Notes: generated by a model not told the origin, from the letters alone. Shown: positions 21,554-30,360, counted from the stretch's first letter. The stretch: DNA of 48,732 bases from a virus (IMGVR_UViG_3300020183_000128:1-48732), one strand, 5' to 3'. Made by a program: numbers and translations.

Positions 21554-21943
21554 TTTGTTTGTGTTATTTGTTGATAAAGACAGATGATTGACTCTTGGAT
21601 GTTGCAAAAATCAGATTAGTTATTAGGAGAGGGAGAAAGGTGTGGTTTGGTCATTTTTCCTCCGCAATTTCAACGGCTTAGACCCCATAACCTATAACCC
21701 ATTGATCCTCAACACCTTAAAAACAGGCATTCCGCTTGCTATTAGCAACTCCCATGCCAAATGTAACCTATTGATTAGTATGTGATAAAAAGCCCAATGT
21801 ATATGGGGGGATAGAAAGTACAGAGATTCTGGGGGGTTGGGTGGAAAAGCCCCCTCGACAAACCCCACCAAAATTTCGGGATTTCCCCTCCCCCCAATCT
21901 CCGTGTTACTCTCACCAAAACCACACGAACAGGATGTTCACGG
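21554..21943. other. Noncoding region before the terminase small subunit, possible packaging site
   Basis: No gene is seen. The segment contains runs of six G (21805-21810 and 21831-21836) and C runs (21850-21854, 21885-21888 and 21890-21895); the second G run and first C run can pair around a 13-base loop. Packaging sites often lie beside or within the small terminase gene, and this is the largest gap before it. It may also hold the late promoter; no convincing consensus pair is seen. Confidence 0.35.
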
Positions 21944-22627
21944 ATGGAAATCAAGACAGAGAGCAATGCCAACATAAAACGCAGAATCCTCGACGATCTG
22001 GCAAACGGCACAATGCTCAAAGAGACCCTCGCAAATCTCAAAATCAGCCCAGAAACCTTCATGTCTCTCAGAGACGACCCGGAGTTCGACACAAGCATTC
22101 GTGCTCTCCAGTCACGGATATTGCCCAACGACTTTGCCGAGGCGAAGCTCAAGAGGCTTTTTGAGCGTGGAGAGGCTGACTCGGAGCGTTACGTCGAAAA
22201 GATAACGCCTTCGACAGCGATGCAGATAGCCGAGAAGATGGGAGATGCTCTTTCACGGGGTCTGACCTACGAGCAGGCGTGCATTTATGTGAGCGTCTCA
22301 CCGCTGGATATCCGGAAGTACGCAGAGAAGAACCCGGATTTCTTTAAGGCACTGAACGAAGCCGAGATGCGCTTCTCACTTTTCCTCATTGACAAGATCA
22401 TGCGCCACGCACAGGACGACTGGAAAGCTGCTTCATGGTTACTCGAACGCAAGTATCCAGAGAAGTGGTCGGATGTGAAGCGCGTGGATATCAAGCAGCG
22501 CGCGGCGATTGAGAAGACAACCCAAATCCGCGACCAAAAGCAGATGAAGGGGAAGATATCGACAGTCGATGTGCAGAAGATGAGTGACGAAGAACTCAGA
22601 AAGATGCTCGAAAGTTCACGGTCATAA
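21944..22627 (+). CDS. terS: Terminase small subunit
   Basis: 227 residues. The N-terminal half has two HTH-like segments (NGTMLKETLANLKISPETFMSLR and GLTYEQACIYVSVSPLDIRKYAEKNPDFF). The DDWKAASWLLERKYPEKW motif near residue 165 is typical of phage small terminases. The C-terminal tail is charged and helical, suited to contacting the large subunit. It recognises the packaging site and loads the motor. The start has AGGA nine bases upstream. It begins the long plus-strand virion block. Confidence 0.85.
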   Translation: MEIKTESNANIKRRILDDLANGTMLKETLANLKISPETFMSLRDDPEFDTSIRALQSRILPNDFAEAKLKRLFERGEADSERYVEKITPSTAMQIAEKMGDALSRGLTYEQACIYVSVSPLDIRKYAEKNPDFFKALNEAEMRFSLFLIDKIMRHAQDDWKAASWLLERKYPEKWSDVKRVDIKQRAAIEKTTQIRDQKQMKGKISTVDVQKMSDEELRKMLESSRS

Positions 22628-22671
22628 CGAAGGAACTTTTTTGATGACCAAGCGCGGCTGAAAGGTAAGAA

Positions 22672-23619
22672 ATGCGATGTTTGGATCTTTTCAGCGGAAT
22701 CGGCGGAATTGCGTTGGCACTGAGGCCATACGTTCAGACTGTCGCCTATTGCGAAATTGAACCGTATTGCCAAGCAGTTCTTTTGGAAAGGATGCAATCA
22801 GGTGAATTGGATAGTGCTCCAATCTGGGACGACGTTACAACACTCAACAGCGAAATACTCGACACTGACATCGACATCATTTGTGGCGGCTTTCCCTGCC
22901 AAGACGTTAGCGTCGCAGGAAGGCAAGCTGGAATTGCTGAAGGAACAAGAAGCGGTCTTTTCTTTCACGTCATGCGACTTGTTCGGGAATTTAGACCGTC
23001 CTTTGTGTTCCTCGAAAACGTCTCAGCCATTTGCAATAACGGACTTGATGTCGTCCTCAAGGAAATTGCCGCAGCAGGGTATCATGCACAATGGTGTTGT
23101 TTATCCGCTGCCGAAGTCGGCGCACCGCACAAGCGAAACAGGTGGTGGTTATTGGCCTACGCCGACGGCACGCGACTACAAAGACAACGGATCGCCATCA
23201 GAATTTATTCGCAACACGCCTCCATTGACAGCATCAGCGATCATTTGTGGCCAGCAGGCAAAGGCGAACAACACGCGCACGAACCAAAACGCATTGTGGC
23301 CTACGCCAAACACCCTAGACGGAAACCTACCAAGACCGAGGGAAGCACTGATCAAGCAATTTCAGATCGCGAGAAAGGGCAGAACCGCACCAGCAAACTT
23401 ACGCGAAGCTGTGCACCCGGGTTGTCACCCTCAGAACCTTACAGACCCGACGCTGTACCCAGTCAATCTTGTCTTGAACCCGGAGTGGGTCGAAATGCTG
23501 ATGGGATACCGCACAGGACACACAGAATTAGAGCACTTGGAAATGCTGTTGTGCCTCAAGCGGCGCGTAAAGCGTTTGAAACACTAATGCTTACACAGCC
23601 GACAGAGGAACTTTGGTAG
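22672..23619 (+). CDS. DNA cytosine-C5 methyltransferase
   Basis: 315 residues. Motif I is LDLFSGIGG, motif IV is GGFPCQ with catalytic Cys76, motif VI is ENV at 115-117, motif VIII is GAPHKRNRWW, and motifs IX/X are represented by HRIRALGNAVVPQ near the C terminus. The part between about residues 165 and 280 is the target-recognition region and is unusually polar. It should protect phage DNA from restriction; the target is unknown. It is inserted between the terminase genes, with its stop one base before the large-subunit start. A second open frame with its own conserved-looking motifs runs through it (see 23048-23587). Confidence 0.88.
   Translation: MRCLDLFSGIGGIALALRPYVQTVAYCEIEPYCQAVLLERMQSGELDSAPIWDDVTTLNSEILDTDIDIICGGFPCQDVSVAGRQAGIAEGTRSGLFFHVMRLVREFRPSFVFLENVSAICNNGLDVVLKEIAAAGYHAQWCCLSAAEVGAPHKRNRWWLLAYADGTRLQRQRIAIRIYSQHASIDSISDHLWPAGKGEQHAHEPKRIVAYAKHPRRKPTKTEGSTDQAISDREKGQNRTSKLTRSCAPGLSPSEPYRPDAVPSQSCLEPGVGRNADGIPHRTHRIRALGNAVVPQAARKAFETLMLTQPTEELW
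23048..23587 (+). CDS. Overlapping frame within the methyltransferase gene, conserved-looking
   Basis: This frame, +1 relative to the methyltransferase, is open from 22757 to 23587. From an ATG at 23048 (or 23084) it gives 179 residues containing GIMHNGVVYPLP, YWPTPTARDYKD, a second WPTP, and LNPEWVEMLMGYRTGHTELE. I recognise these as motifs that recur in phage proteins annotated beside or fused to cytosine methyltransferases. Here they are encoded on the same bases as the target-recognition region and motif X of the enzyme. Ribosome binding sites are weak. It may be an overprinted gene, a product of frameshifting, or a fossil of an alternative reading. Confidence 0.45.
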   Translation: MSSSRKLPQQGIMHNGVVYPLPKSAHRTSETGGGYWPTPTARDYKDNGSPSEFIRNTPPLTASAIICGQQAKANNTRTNQNALWPTPNTLDGNLPRPREALIKQFQIARKGRTAPANLREAVHPGCHPQNLTDPTLYPVNLVLNPEWVEMLMGYRTGHTELEHLEMLLCLKRRVKRLKH

Positions 23620-25050
23620 GTGAAATTAACCAACGAAGAATTTCTACAAATCCAACTTGAGTTGAGGAAGCGTGACCTGCACAGGTTCGTAGCCTCCACG
23701 GTTCCTAATTTCTCAGACGGTTGGTTGTACCATCAGCTTTGCGAAAAGCTGCAAAAGTTCGCAGAAGATGTCCGTGAGAAGAAAAGCCCGCGACTGATTG
23801 TGTGCATGCCCCCGCGACACCTTAAAAGCGAGACCATCTCAGTACGGTTCCCTGTTTGGGCGATGCTCAATAATCCGGGGTGGGAGATTATTGTCTCGAC
23901 CTACGGCTCGAATCTCTCCGACCGTCTTTCACGGAGAGCACGTTCACTGATGACGGAGCTTTATATCCAAACACTTTGGCCGACAGCGCGCTTAGACCCG
24001 AACCAATTTTCCGTGAAGGAATGGAAGATGTTTCACGGGTCGAACTTTGCGATACCGACGACCTACAAAGCGGTGGGCAGGGGTGGTGCGTTGACGGGCA
24101 GCGGTGCGCATATCCTTATTTGCGATGACCTGATTAAAGACCAGGCCGAGGCAGACAGCCCACGGGTGCGGGATGATATGTGGCATTGGTTCAACTCAAC
24201 GGCACGAACACGTTTGACACCCGGTGGCGGGATCATTGTTGTGAACACGCGCTGGCACAAGGACGATATTACGGGCCGGTTGATTGCAGAGAGTGATGCA
24301 AAGACGGGCGACCACTGGGAGGTGATTAACTTCCCTGCGATTGCGGAGTTTGATGAGCCGTTCAGGAAGATGGGTGAGGCACTGCACCCGGAAAGGTTCG
24401 ACCTAGCCGCGTTGGAGAAGATGAAAAAAGCGTTGCCGAACCGTTGGTGGGATGCGCTTTATCAGCAGCGTCCTGCTTCGGTGGGTGGTGAGATATTGAA
24501 GGCGCGCTGGTTTAGGGAGTTTGACGTAGCGCCTGAGATGGATCTGATCATCCAAGCGTGGGACCTTCGTTTTTCACGGTCACAGACAGCAGGCTCATCG
24601 TATGTGGTGGGTCAGGTTTGGGGTGCGCGCGGCTCGAAGCGTTATCTTCTTGACGAGATGCGCGGGCGATGGAGCTATACTGAGAGCAGAGATGCTATCA
24701 GGGAGATGTGCGAGCGTTGGCCGCAGGCGACGGCGGTGTTGGTTGAAAATAAAGCCAACGGACCGGCGATTGAGAGTGACCTTGAGGGAGAAGTTTCTGG
24801 TCTTGTGCTGTACGATCCGAGGGGTGACAAGATACAGCGCCTTGAGCGGGTATCACCACTGATTCGCGCGGGCGATATTTACTTACCGCCCTACGATCAG
24901 GCACCGTGGATAAACGATTGGTTGGGTGAGGTGTGCGGTTTCCCGCGTGCGCCGAACGACGACCGCGTGGATGCGATGAGCATGGCACTTGCATATTTGC
25001 ATGAGCTAAAGAGCGAGTTGGGAGCGGTACAGGCAATGCACCTCTTGTGA
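23620..25050 (+). CDS. terL: Terminase large subunit
   Basis: 476 residues from a GTG directly after the methyltransferase stop. The ATPase domain has a Walker A-like MPPRHLKSE at 63-71 and Walker B ILICDDL near residue 165, with a coupling-like VVNTRWH further on. The nuclease domain shows QAWDLRF, VLVENKANG and DDRVDAMSMA, the three acidic positions of the RNase H-like fold. It drives DNA into the prohead and cuts it. The length is normal for this type. Confidence 0.93.
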   Translation: MKLTNEEFLQIQLELRKRDLHRFVASTVPNFSDGWLYHQLCEKLQKFAEDVREKKSPRLIVCMPPRHLKSETISVRFPVWAMLNNPGWEIIVSTYGSNLSDRLSRRARSLMTELYIQTLWPTARLDPNQFSVKEWKMFHGSNFAIPTTYKAVGRGGALTGSGAHILICDDLIKDQAEADSPRVRDDMWHWFNSTARTRLTPGGGIIVVNTRWHKDDITGRLIAESDAKTGDHWEVINFPAIAEFDEPFRKMGEALHPERFDLAALEKMKKALPNRWWDALYQQRPASVGGEILKARWFREFDVAPEMDLIIQAWDLRFSRSQTAGSSYVVGQVWGARGSKRYLLDEMRGRWSYTESRDAIREMCERWPQATAVLVENKANGPAIESDLEGEVSGLVLYDPRGDKIQRLERVSPLIRAGDIYLPPYDQAPWINDWLGEVCGFPRAPNDDRVDAMSMALAYLHELKSELGAVQAMHLL

Positions 25051-25063
25051 TAGGATGTGTGCG

Positions 25064-25276
25064 ATGGCGTTGGTTGTTGAGCTTAAAAAAGGCGAGGCGG
25101 TGAAGATAGGGAACCATGTGTTGCTGGTCTCAGCCACACGCGGCGCACGCCTTGTTCTCAACGCACCAAAGGAAATGAAAATCGAGCGGCTTGGGATTGT
25201 TGAGGTCAAGGACAATGAAGAAAAAGTTGAAAGCGCGACCATCGTCAGAAAAGCTCTCCCCGCTGAAAAGCGTTGA
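25064..25276 (+). CDS. CsrA-like RNA-binding regulator
   Basis: 70 residues from the ATG at 25064 (AGGA eight bases upstream). The chain follows CsrA: hydrophobic strand, GE at 10-11, KIG, then a beta strand, and NAPKEMKIER at 33-42, closely matching the APKEVxVxR RNA-binding segment. The Arg that contacts GGA motifs in CsrA (Arg44) corresponds to Arg42; the N-terminal Arg pair is replaced by Leu-Lys. It could repress host or phage mRNAs, or act on the overlapping portal message (62-base overlap). A C-terminal acidic extension is present. It is a clear family resemblance, but RNA binding is not proven. Confidence 0.72.
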   Translation: MALVVELKKGEAVKIGNHVLLVSATRGARLVLNAPKEMKIERLGIVEVKDNEEKVESATIVRKALPAEKR

Positions 25277-27740
25277 GCCGACAGACTGGGACGATGCGGC
25301 ACTAGGGAATTGGAGTTCAGAGAATCAAGCGTTGATGGACGCCCGCACGCTCAAGAGTTTATTCTTTGGCGAGGACTGGGTGTACATCACGGTCGATGCC
25401 TACGCACAACCATTGTCAACTGTCCCGTTGCGCGTGTTTGCGCGTGAGAACACGGCCAACAACACAGATGCGTGGAAACCTGTTTCCGAGCGCCACAAGC
25501 TGAACCAAATGCTCAAGAACCCAAACGAGTACCAAGATGGGACACAGTTCCTCTATTCGGTGATTGCTGACTACATCTTGGGCGGCAATGCGTTTTTCTT
25601 CTTTGCACCGAAATCAGGCAGCATGATCCCCGTGGGCTTCGAGCGGGTCTCGTACCAGTTTGAGGGCGGGCTACCCAAAACATACCTAGTGACCAATGGC
25701 GTGGATGAGACGTTCACGGACAACAAACCCACATCCTACAAAATCCAAGAGATCTGCCATGTGAAACGCCCGAACCCCGCGAGTGTTTTCTATGGCCTGT
25801 CGCCCTTTGTACCCGCGCGCAAATCATTGCTCTTTAACCGCTACTCGCAAGAATATCTCAATAGCTTTTATCTCAAGGGCGCGACCCCACAGTTTATCCT
25901 TTCGCTTGAGCGTGAGGCGAACGAGTTGTCTGCACAGCGGCTCCTCAAATCAATGGAGCAAGCCTACACAGGCAGACGCAACCAACGCAGGACAATGCTG
26001 CTTCCCAAAGGTGTGTCGATAACGACCGCTGAGAACAAGATCTCTGATCAGCAGCTTGTCGATCTGATTAACCTAAACCGTGAGACCATCCTCAACACGC
26101 TCCACATCCCAAAGCATGTGGTCGGTATGCAATCCGCAGGCTCGCTTGGGTCTGAGGAGGCGAAGATGGCGCTGAGGTATTTCTGGGAGTCGGCAGTCCG
26201 TCCGACGGGTGACTCGATTGCCTCGGCGATGTCGAAGTATTTCCGTGAACAGAGACTTTTGGGACAGAACGAGGAATTGCGCTTTGACTATTCGGGCGTG
26301 ATGGCGTTGCAGGAGAATCTTGACGCGAAGGCAAACCTTTCGATTCAGATGCTCCAGTCGCACACGCTCAATGAGGTGCGTGCAGCGTTGTGGCAGCTAC
26401 CACCCGTCAACGGTGGTGATGCGCTCCCCGGCTCGAAACCGCCTGTGCTCCAGTCCATCCAAGTGAACCCCGAAGTTGTGGCGACACAGCCCGAGACACC
26501 GAACATCTCCCCTGCTGTCACGGAAGCCAAAGCACTCCTTGAGGTGCCTGAACAGAATCTCAAGGCACCCTACGATGCGATTGATTTCCAACCAACGCAG
26601 AAGATGGCCGAGAACGCAGAGCGCGGCCTTAAATTGCGCGAGGAGTTTGGTCGCGGCGGAACGTCTGTTGGCGTAGCGCGCGCGGTTCAATTGAAAAACA
26701 GAGAGAACCTCTCACCCGATACAGTGCGCCGGATGCGTTCATTCTTTGCACGCCACCAGCACGATAACCTGACCCAAGTTGACCCACCCTCGAACGGCTA
26801 CATTGCCCACCTTCTTTGGGGTGGCGATGAGGGCAGAGATTGGGCTGAGCGGATTGTCGCGCGCATGGAGCGCATCGACGAGATGGACGACAATGAAGAT
26901 TCAATCAAGGCACTCTCGCAGGATATCGAGGACGCCTCAAAAAAGCCTGAACCTGAGATGGTTCTTTGGGCACTCGACTTGTTCACGGACAGCGCCAAGA
27001 TAGCGGCTAAGGGTGTGGACACCGTTTACCGCGCGAAGGGCGAAGACGAGGACCGGCTGAAAGAGATAATCGAGGAAGAACTCAAAAAGCTCCAAGCAGA
27101 CTATCTGGAGCGATATAACAAAGTTTTGGAACCAGCACTTGAGGACGGCTACCGCGTGCAAGCAGCGACCGTCTTTGACGCTCCTGCGCGTGAATCCATT
27201 TTGGCGGCGATTGCGATAGACAGAGAGGGGCGTTTGGATTTCCTCAAGGCACGCGGGATTGCTTCTTTTGAAGGCATCAACAAAACAACCACCGACGAAG
27301 TGATGAGCATTGTTCTTGAGGGCGTGAAAGAAGGCCGCACGACCGCCGAGACCATCGAGAACATCCGTGGTTACTTCACGGACAAGGCTGCGATGCGAGC
27401 GCGCCGGATTGCCCGGACAGAAACACTGACAGCAATCTCTATAGGCCAAGCGTCAATGATGCGAACAGTGGCCAAGGCTGTCCCTGAGCTGAAGAAGATC
27501 TGGGTTACAATGGCTGATGAGCGTGTACGCGGGCGGAACCCAAGCGACACCGCTGACCATGTATCGCTTCACGGTGTGGAGAAGAATTGGAACGAGGAAT
27601 TTGAAGACCAACTCTCTTATCCAAGGGACCCACGCGCACCGGCTAAACATGCAGTGAATTGTAGGTGTAGTATGATCACAATTTTCCCGCAGGATATTGA
27701 TAAAGTCAGGCAAGATATCGCCAATCTTATGAAGGAGTGA
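25215..27740 (+). CDS. Portal protein fused to a MuF-like head protein
   Basis: 841 residues from the ATG at 25215. Residues to about 410 are an HK97-type portal (FFGEDWVYITVDAYAQPLSTVPLRV, LFNRYSQEYLNSFYLKGATPQFIL, LHIPKHVVGM). A linker leads to a segment (FGRGGTSVGVARAVQLKNRENLSPDTVRRMRSFFARH...HLLWGGDEGRDWA) that I recall from phage head proteins. The last 200 residues are Mu gpF-like (RARRIARTETLTAIS, W-V-T-M-A-D-E-R-V-R, H-A-V-N-C-R-C). The portal forms the DNA entry ring; MuF-type domains are minor head parts that may be injected. Both are usually separate genes, so the fusion puts one MuF domain on each portal subunit. Confidence 0.88.
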   Translation: MKKKLKARPSSEKLSPLKSVEPTDWDDAALGNWSSENQALMDARTLKSLFFGEDWVYITVDAYAQPLSTVPLRVFARENTANNTDAWKPVSERHKLNQMLKNPNEYQDGTQFLYSVIADYILGGNAFFFFAPKSGSMIPVGFERVSYQFEGGLPKTYLVTNGVDETFTDNKPTSYKIQEICHVKRPNPASVFYGLSPFVPARKSLLFNRYSQEYLNSFYLKGATPQFILSLEREANELSAQRLLKSMEQAYTGRRNQRRTMLLPKGVSITTAENKISDQQLVDLINLNRETILNTLHIPKHVVGMQSAGSLGSEEAKMALRYFWESAVRPTGDSIASAMSKYFREQRLLGQNEELRFDYSGVMALQENLDAKANLSIQMLQSHTLNEVRAALWQLPPVNGGDALPGSKPPVLQSIQVNPEVVATQPETPNISPAVTEAKALLEVPEQNLKAPYDAIDFQPTQKMAENAERGLKLREEFGRGGTSVGVARAVQLKNRENLSPDTVRRMRSFFARHQHDNLTQVDPPSNGYIAHLLWGGDEGRDWAERIVARMERIDEMDDNEDSIKALSQDIEDASKKPEPEMVLWALDLFTDSAKIAAKGVDTVYRAKGEDEDRLKEIIEEELKKLQADYLERYNKVLEPALEDGYRVQAATVFDAPARESILAAIAIDREGRLDFLKARGIASFEGINKTTTDEVMSIVLEGVKEGRTTAETIENIRGYFTDKAAMRARRIARTETLTAISIGQASMMRTVAKAVPELKKIWVTMADERVRGRNPSDTADHVSLHGVEKNWNEEFEDQLSYPRDPRAPAKHAVNCRCSMITIFPQDIDKVRQDIANLMKE

Positions 27741-27744
27741 TGTG

Positions 27745-28869
27745 ATGAATTTCCGCTTCAAAGCACTTGGCGCAAAGCCAAACGAGAACGATGTGGTCAT
27801 TGAAGGGTATGCAAACTACTTTGCCAAAGATGCCTACAATGAACGCATGGACCCGATGAGCGTCAAATTGGAACGCTACAAGAAAAACCCAATCCTGCTT
27901 TTTAACCATGACATGAACTACCCCATTGGTCGGGTTGTTGAAGTGACCCCCAAGGAAGACGGTTTGTACGTCAAGGCTGCGGTTTCGGGCGTGGACCATG
28001 ATAAGGTGTCATACGTCCGTGAACTGGTTAAGGACGGCACTCTTTGCACGTTCTCTGTCCGGTTCGCAGATGAGACGGTTGAGGAAGATCCGCAAACTGG
28101 TGGTAAGCTGATCAAAGATTGGGAATTGCAGGAGCTTTCGATTGTAAGCATTCCAGCGCAACCCGACTCGACTTTTTCGCTTTCTAATTACAAATCTCTG
28201 AGGGATCTGCGTATGGACGTGTTGAAAGCCAAGGGTGCAATGGTGGCCGAGTATGTTCAAGGTCACATGGATAAAGTGGAACTTGAAAAAGGCGAACTGC
28301 TCGAAAAACTGATGCAGCTTTCTGGCCTGTCTGAAGTTGAGTTGAGCGAAACGCTCGCAGGCAACGTCACTCCGGTCTCAGAATCATTCATGGCCGCATG
28401 TGCAGAGGTTCTCGGCTGTGACCTTCAGAAGCTCGACGAGTTGAACGGTCAGGATGTTGAGGCTGAGAAGTCAAAGCCCAAGGAAGAAGACAAAGAGAAG
28501 GCAGATAGCCCTGAAGTTCAGGCGTGTGTTTCTGAGAAAATCCCAAAACTGATTCAAGAAGGGTACGCACAAGATCGGGCATCGGCGATTGCCTACGATA
28601 TGTGCCGTAAGAAGTCGGCCTGTGATTGCTCTAGCGAGGGAGGCGTCAAAGAGTTGGCCAACGAGAACCCAATCTTGATGATCATGCAAAGCCAGCTTGA
28701 AATGCTCGGTAGCCTTAATGCTAAGATGGAATTGCTCATCAAGGCGGTCGAGGCATTGGCCGGTTCACAGCCTGAGCCGAAGTTGGAACAACCAGTGGCT
28801 CAGATGGGTGCAGAGTACGAAAAAATGATCTCTGAATATCAAGAACGCATCAAGGCTTTATTGGATTGA
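27745..28869 (+). CDS. Prohead protease (HK97/S78) with C-terminal scaffold-like part
   Basis: 374 residues from the ATG at 27745 (AAGGAG seven bases upstream; a GTG at 27742 is less likely). The protease domain covers residues 1-160, with His55 in LLFNHDM and the Ser in WELQELSIVSIPAQP. The rest holds a Glu/Lys-rich linker, a small Cys-containing helical unit (EGYAQDRASAIAYDMCRKK) and a C-terminal coiled coil, which likely serves as the scaffold. It cleaves head proteins, including itself, during maturation. Confidence 0.88.
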   Translation: MNFRFKALGAKPNENDVVIEGYANYFAKDAYNERMDPMSVKLERYKKNPILLFNHDMNYPIGRVVEVTPKEDGLYVKAAVSGVDHDKVSYVRELVKDGTLCTFSVRFADETVEEDPQTGGKLIKDWELQELSIVSIPAQPDSTFSLSNYKSLRDLRMDVLKAKGAMVAEYVQGHMDKVELEKGELLEKLMQLSGLSEVELSETLAGNVTPVSESFMAACAEVLGCDLQKLDELNGQDVEAEKSKPKEEDKEKADSPEVQACVSEKIPKLIQEGYAQDRASAIAYDMCRKKSACDCSSEGGVKELANENPILMIMQSQLEMLGSLNAKMELLIKAVEALAGSQPEPKLEQPVAQMGAEYEKMISEYQERIKALLD

Positions 28870-28946
28870 AATAAAAGTGTGCTATTTTTAGTCGAGGCAA
28901 GAAGCCAAAGACCTAGTTTGTATTCCTTTGAAGGAAGGTACGTTTC

Positions 28947-30299
28947 ATGGATAAGAAGCTCGAAGAAATGAAGGTAGAGTTGGATTCTAAGATCGCTGAG
29001 TTGGAGAAGATGAAGTCGGTTGGCATTTTGGGCCAAGCGAAAAGCACTTCTGACGAAGCTCGTTTGATGGGCGCTTTCGGCGCATCGTCACTTGAGAAAC
29101 TCATGAGCACAAACGTCGCTGATGACCGTTTCGCTCACGTTAGCGAAAACGCTAAGGCAACGGTTTTGGCTATCAAGCGCGACCTTGATGTTTCGCGTGC
29201 TATTGGCCAAATCTTTCACGGCGCAGAACTCGACAGCGAGACACGTCATGGCCGCGTTAAGGGCGTTCTTGATAACAGCTTCGCACGCGAAGTTGACCTC
29301 AAGGGCCGTCTGAAAGCATTCGGATCGACCGTTGTCGGTGCCGGAGATGAACTTGTGCCCACCCTTGTTGCCTCGAACTTTATTGAGGAATATGAACTGC
29401 TTAAAAAAGTTCAAGGATTGTTCAAATCCTTAAATATGCCTTCGGCTACTTGGGAGCTTCCACTCCAAACCAAGGTAACAACCGCACGTTTGGTTGGTGA
29501 AGGCGCTGCCGCAACGGACGTAAACTTCGGTACTGACAAGGCAGTCATGACCGCGAAAAAGTTCAGCGAGTATTTTGTACTCCCAGAAGAACTTGACGCT
29601 GACTCTGCTGCTCCGATTCTGAGCCTTGCACGCTCTGAAATCATCGAAGCTCAGGCCCGCGCAATCGAGAAGGCAATCCTCGAAGGCGATATCTCTGCCT
29701 CCCACATGGACAGCGATGTTCTTGGCGCTGACGACGCTCGTAAGGCTTGGAAGGGTCTCCGTAAGGCCGCTCTCGCAGCAGCTTCCTCGGTTGACTTCGC
29801 GGGTGGTGGCGTGACCAAGTTGGGTCTCGACGCTATGCGTAAGAAGATGAGCAAGTACGGCGTGAACCCAAGCGAACTGGTTTATCTGGTTGGCTCAAGC
29901 GCATACAGCCAAATGCTCAACATCGACGAAGTGACATCAATCGACAAGATTGGTTCCGCTGCAACGATGGTCAAGGGCGCACTCAGCATGTATCGCGGTT
30001 CACCAATCGTGGTTTCTGAGTTCATCCGCGAAGACTTGAACGACGCTGGTGTACACGATGGCGTGACAACCAACCGCACCTACCTCCTGCTCGTCAACGC
30101 TAAGCGGTTCTACATGGGCCAAAGAGCGCCGATCAAGGTCATGGTGAAGCAAGACGCTCGTCCTGAATTCGATCGCTGGCAATTGGTTTCCTACCAACGC
30201 TGCGCGTTCGTGGGACACAAGCAAGCAGGCGAAGCACTCGCAGGCGGCGGAACCTCGGCAGAGCGTTCAGTAATTATCGGTATCGACATCCTCTCCTAA
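28947..30299 (+). CDS. Major capsid protein (HK97 fold)
   Basis: 450 residues. The N-terminal 100 residues are charged and coiled-coil like (the delta domain removed by the protease). The mature part carries the usual fold segments: VGAGDELVPTLVASNFIEEYEL, a beta-rich P domain (LVGEGAAATDVNFGTDKAVMTAKKFSEYFVLPEEL), a spine helix rich in Ala and Glu, and SAYSQMLNIDEV...YRGSPIVVSEFI near the C terminus. It forms the head shell. Strong AAGGAAGG purines lie upstream. Codon use is regular, and a terminator follows directly, which fits a highly expressed gene. Confidence 0.93.
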   Translation: MDKKLEEMKVELDSKIAELEKMKSVGILGQAKSTSDEARLMGAFGASSLEKLMSTNVADDRFAHVSENAKATVLAIKRDLDVSRAIGQIFHGAELDSETRHGRVKGVLDNSFAREVDLKGRLKAFGSTVVGAGDELVPTLVASNFIEEYELLKKVQGLFKSLNMPSATWELPLQTKVTTARLVGEGAAATDVNFGTDKAVMTAKKFSEYFVLPEELDADSAAPILSLARSEIIEAQARAIEKAILEGDISASHMDSDVLGADDARKAWKGLRKAALAAASSVDFAGGGVTKLGLDAMRKKMSKYGVNPSELVYLVGSSAYSQMLNIDEVTSIDKIGSAATMVKGALSMYRGSPIVVSEFIREDLNDAGVHDGVTTNRTYLLLVNAKRFYMGQRAPIKVMVKQDARPEFDRWQLVSYQRCAFVGHKQAGEALAGGGTSAERSVIIGIDILS

Positions 30300-30321
30300 T
30301 CGCCGATAATTAGGTAAAATG

Positions 30322-30345
30322 GGGGGCACTACGCCCCCTTTTTTT
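30322..30345 (+). terminator. Rho-independent terminator after the capsid gene
   Basis: GGGGGC, loop ACTAC, GCCCCC and seven T, 22 bases past the capsid stop. It would reduce read-through to the next genes. Confidence 0.93.
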
Positions 30346-30360
30346 ATGTCTGGAGATCCA

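Noticed and set aside
21775-22152. Minus-strand frame of 125 codons before and in the small terminase gene
   Set aside because: It overlaps the N terminus of the clear terminase small subunit and has no ribosome binding site or recognisable motif.
22672-23619. Methyltransferase gene as a pseudogene broken by two frameshifts
   Set aside because: The single frame keeps every catalytic motif from I to X without interruption, so the motif-bearing second frame does not require a broken gene.
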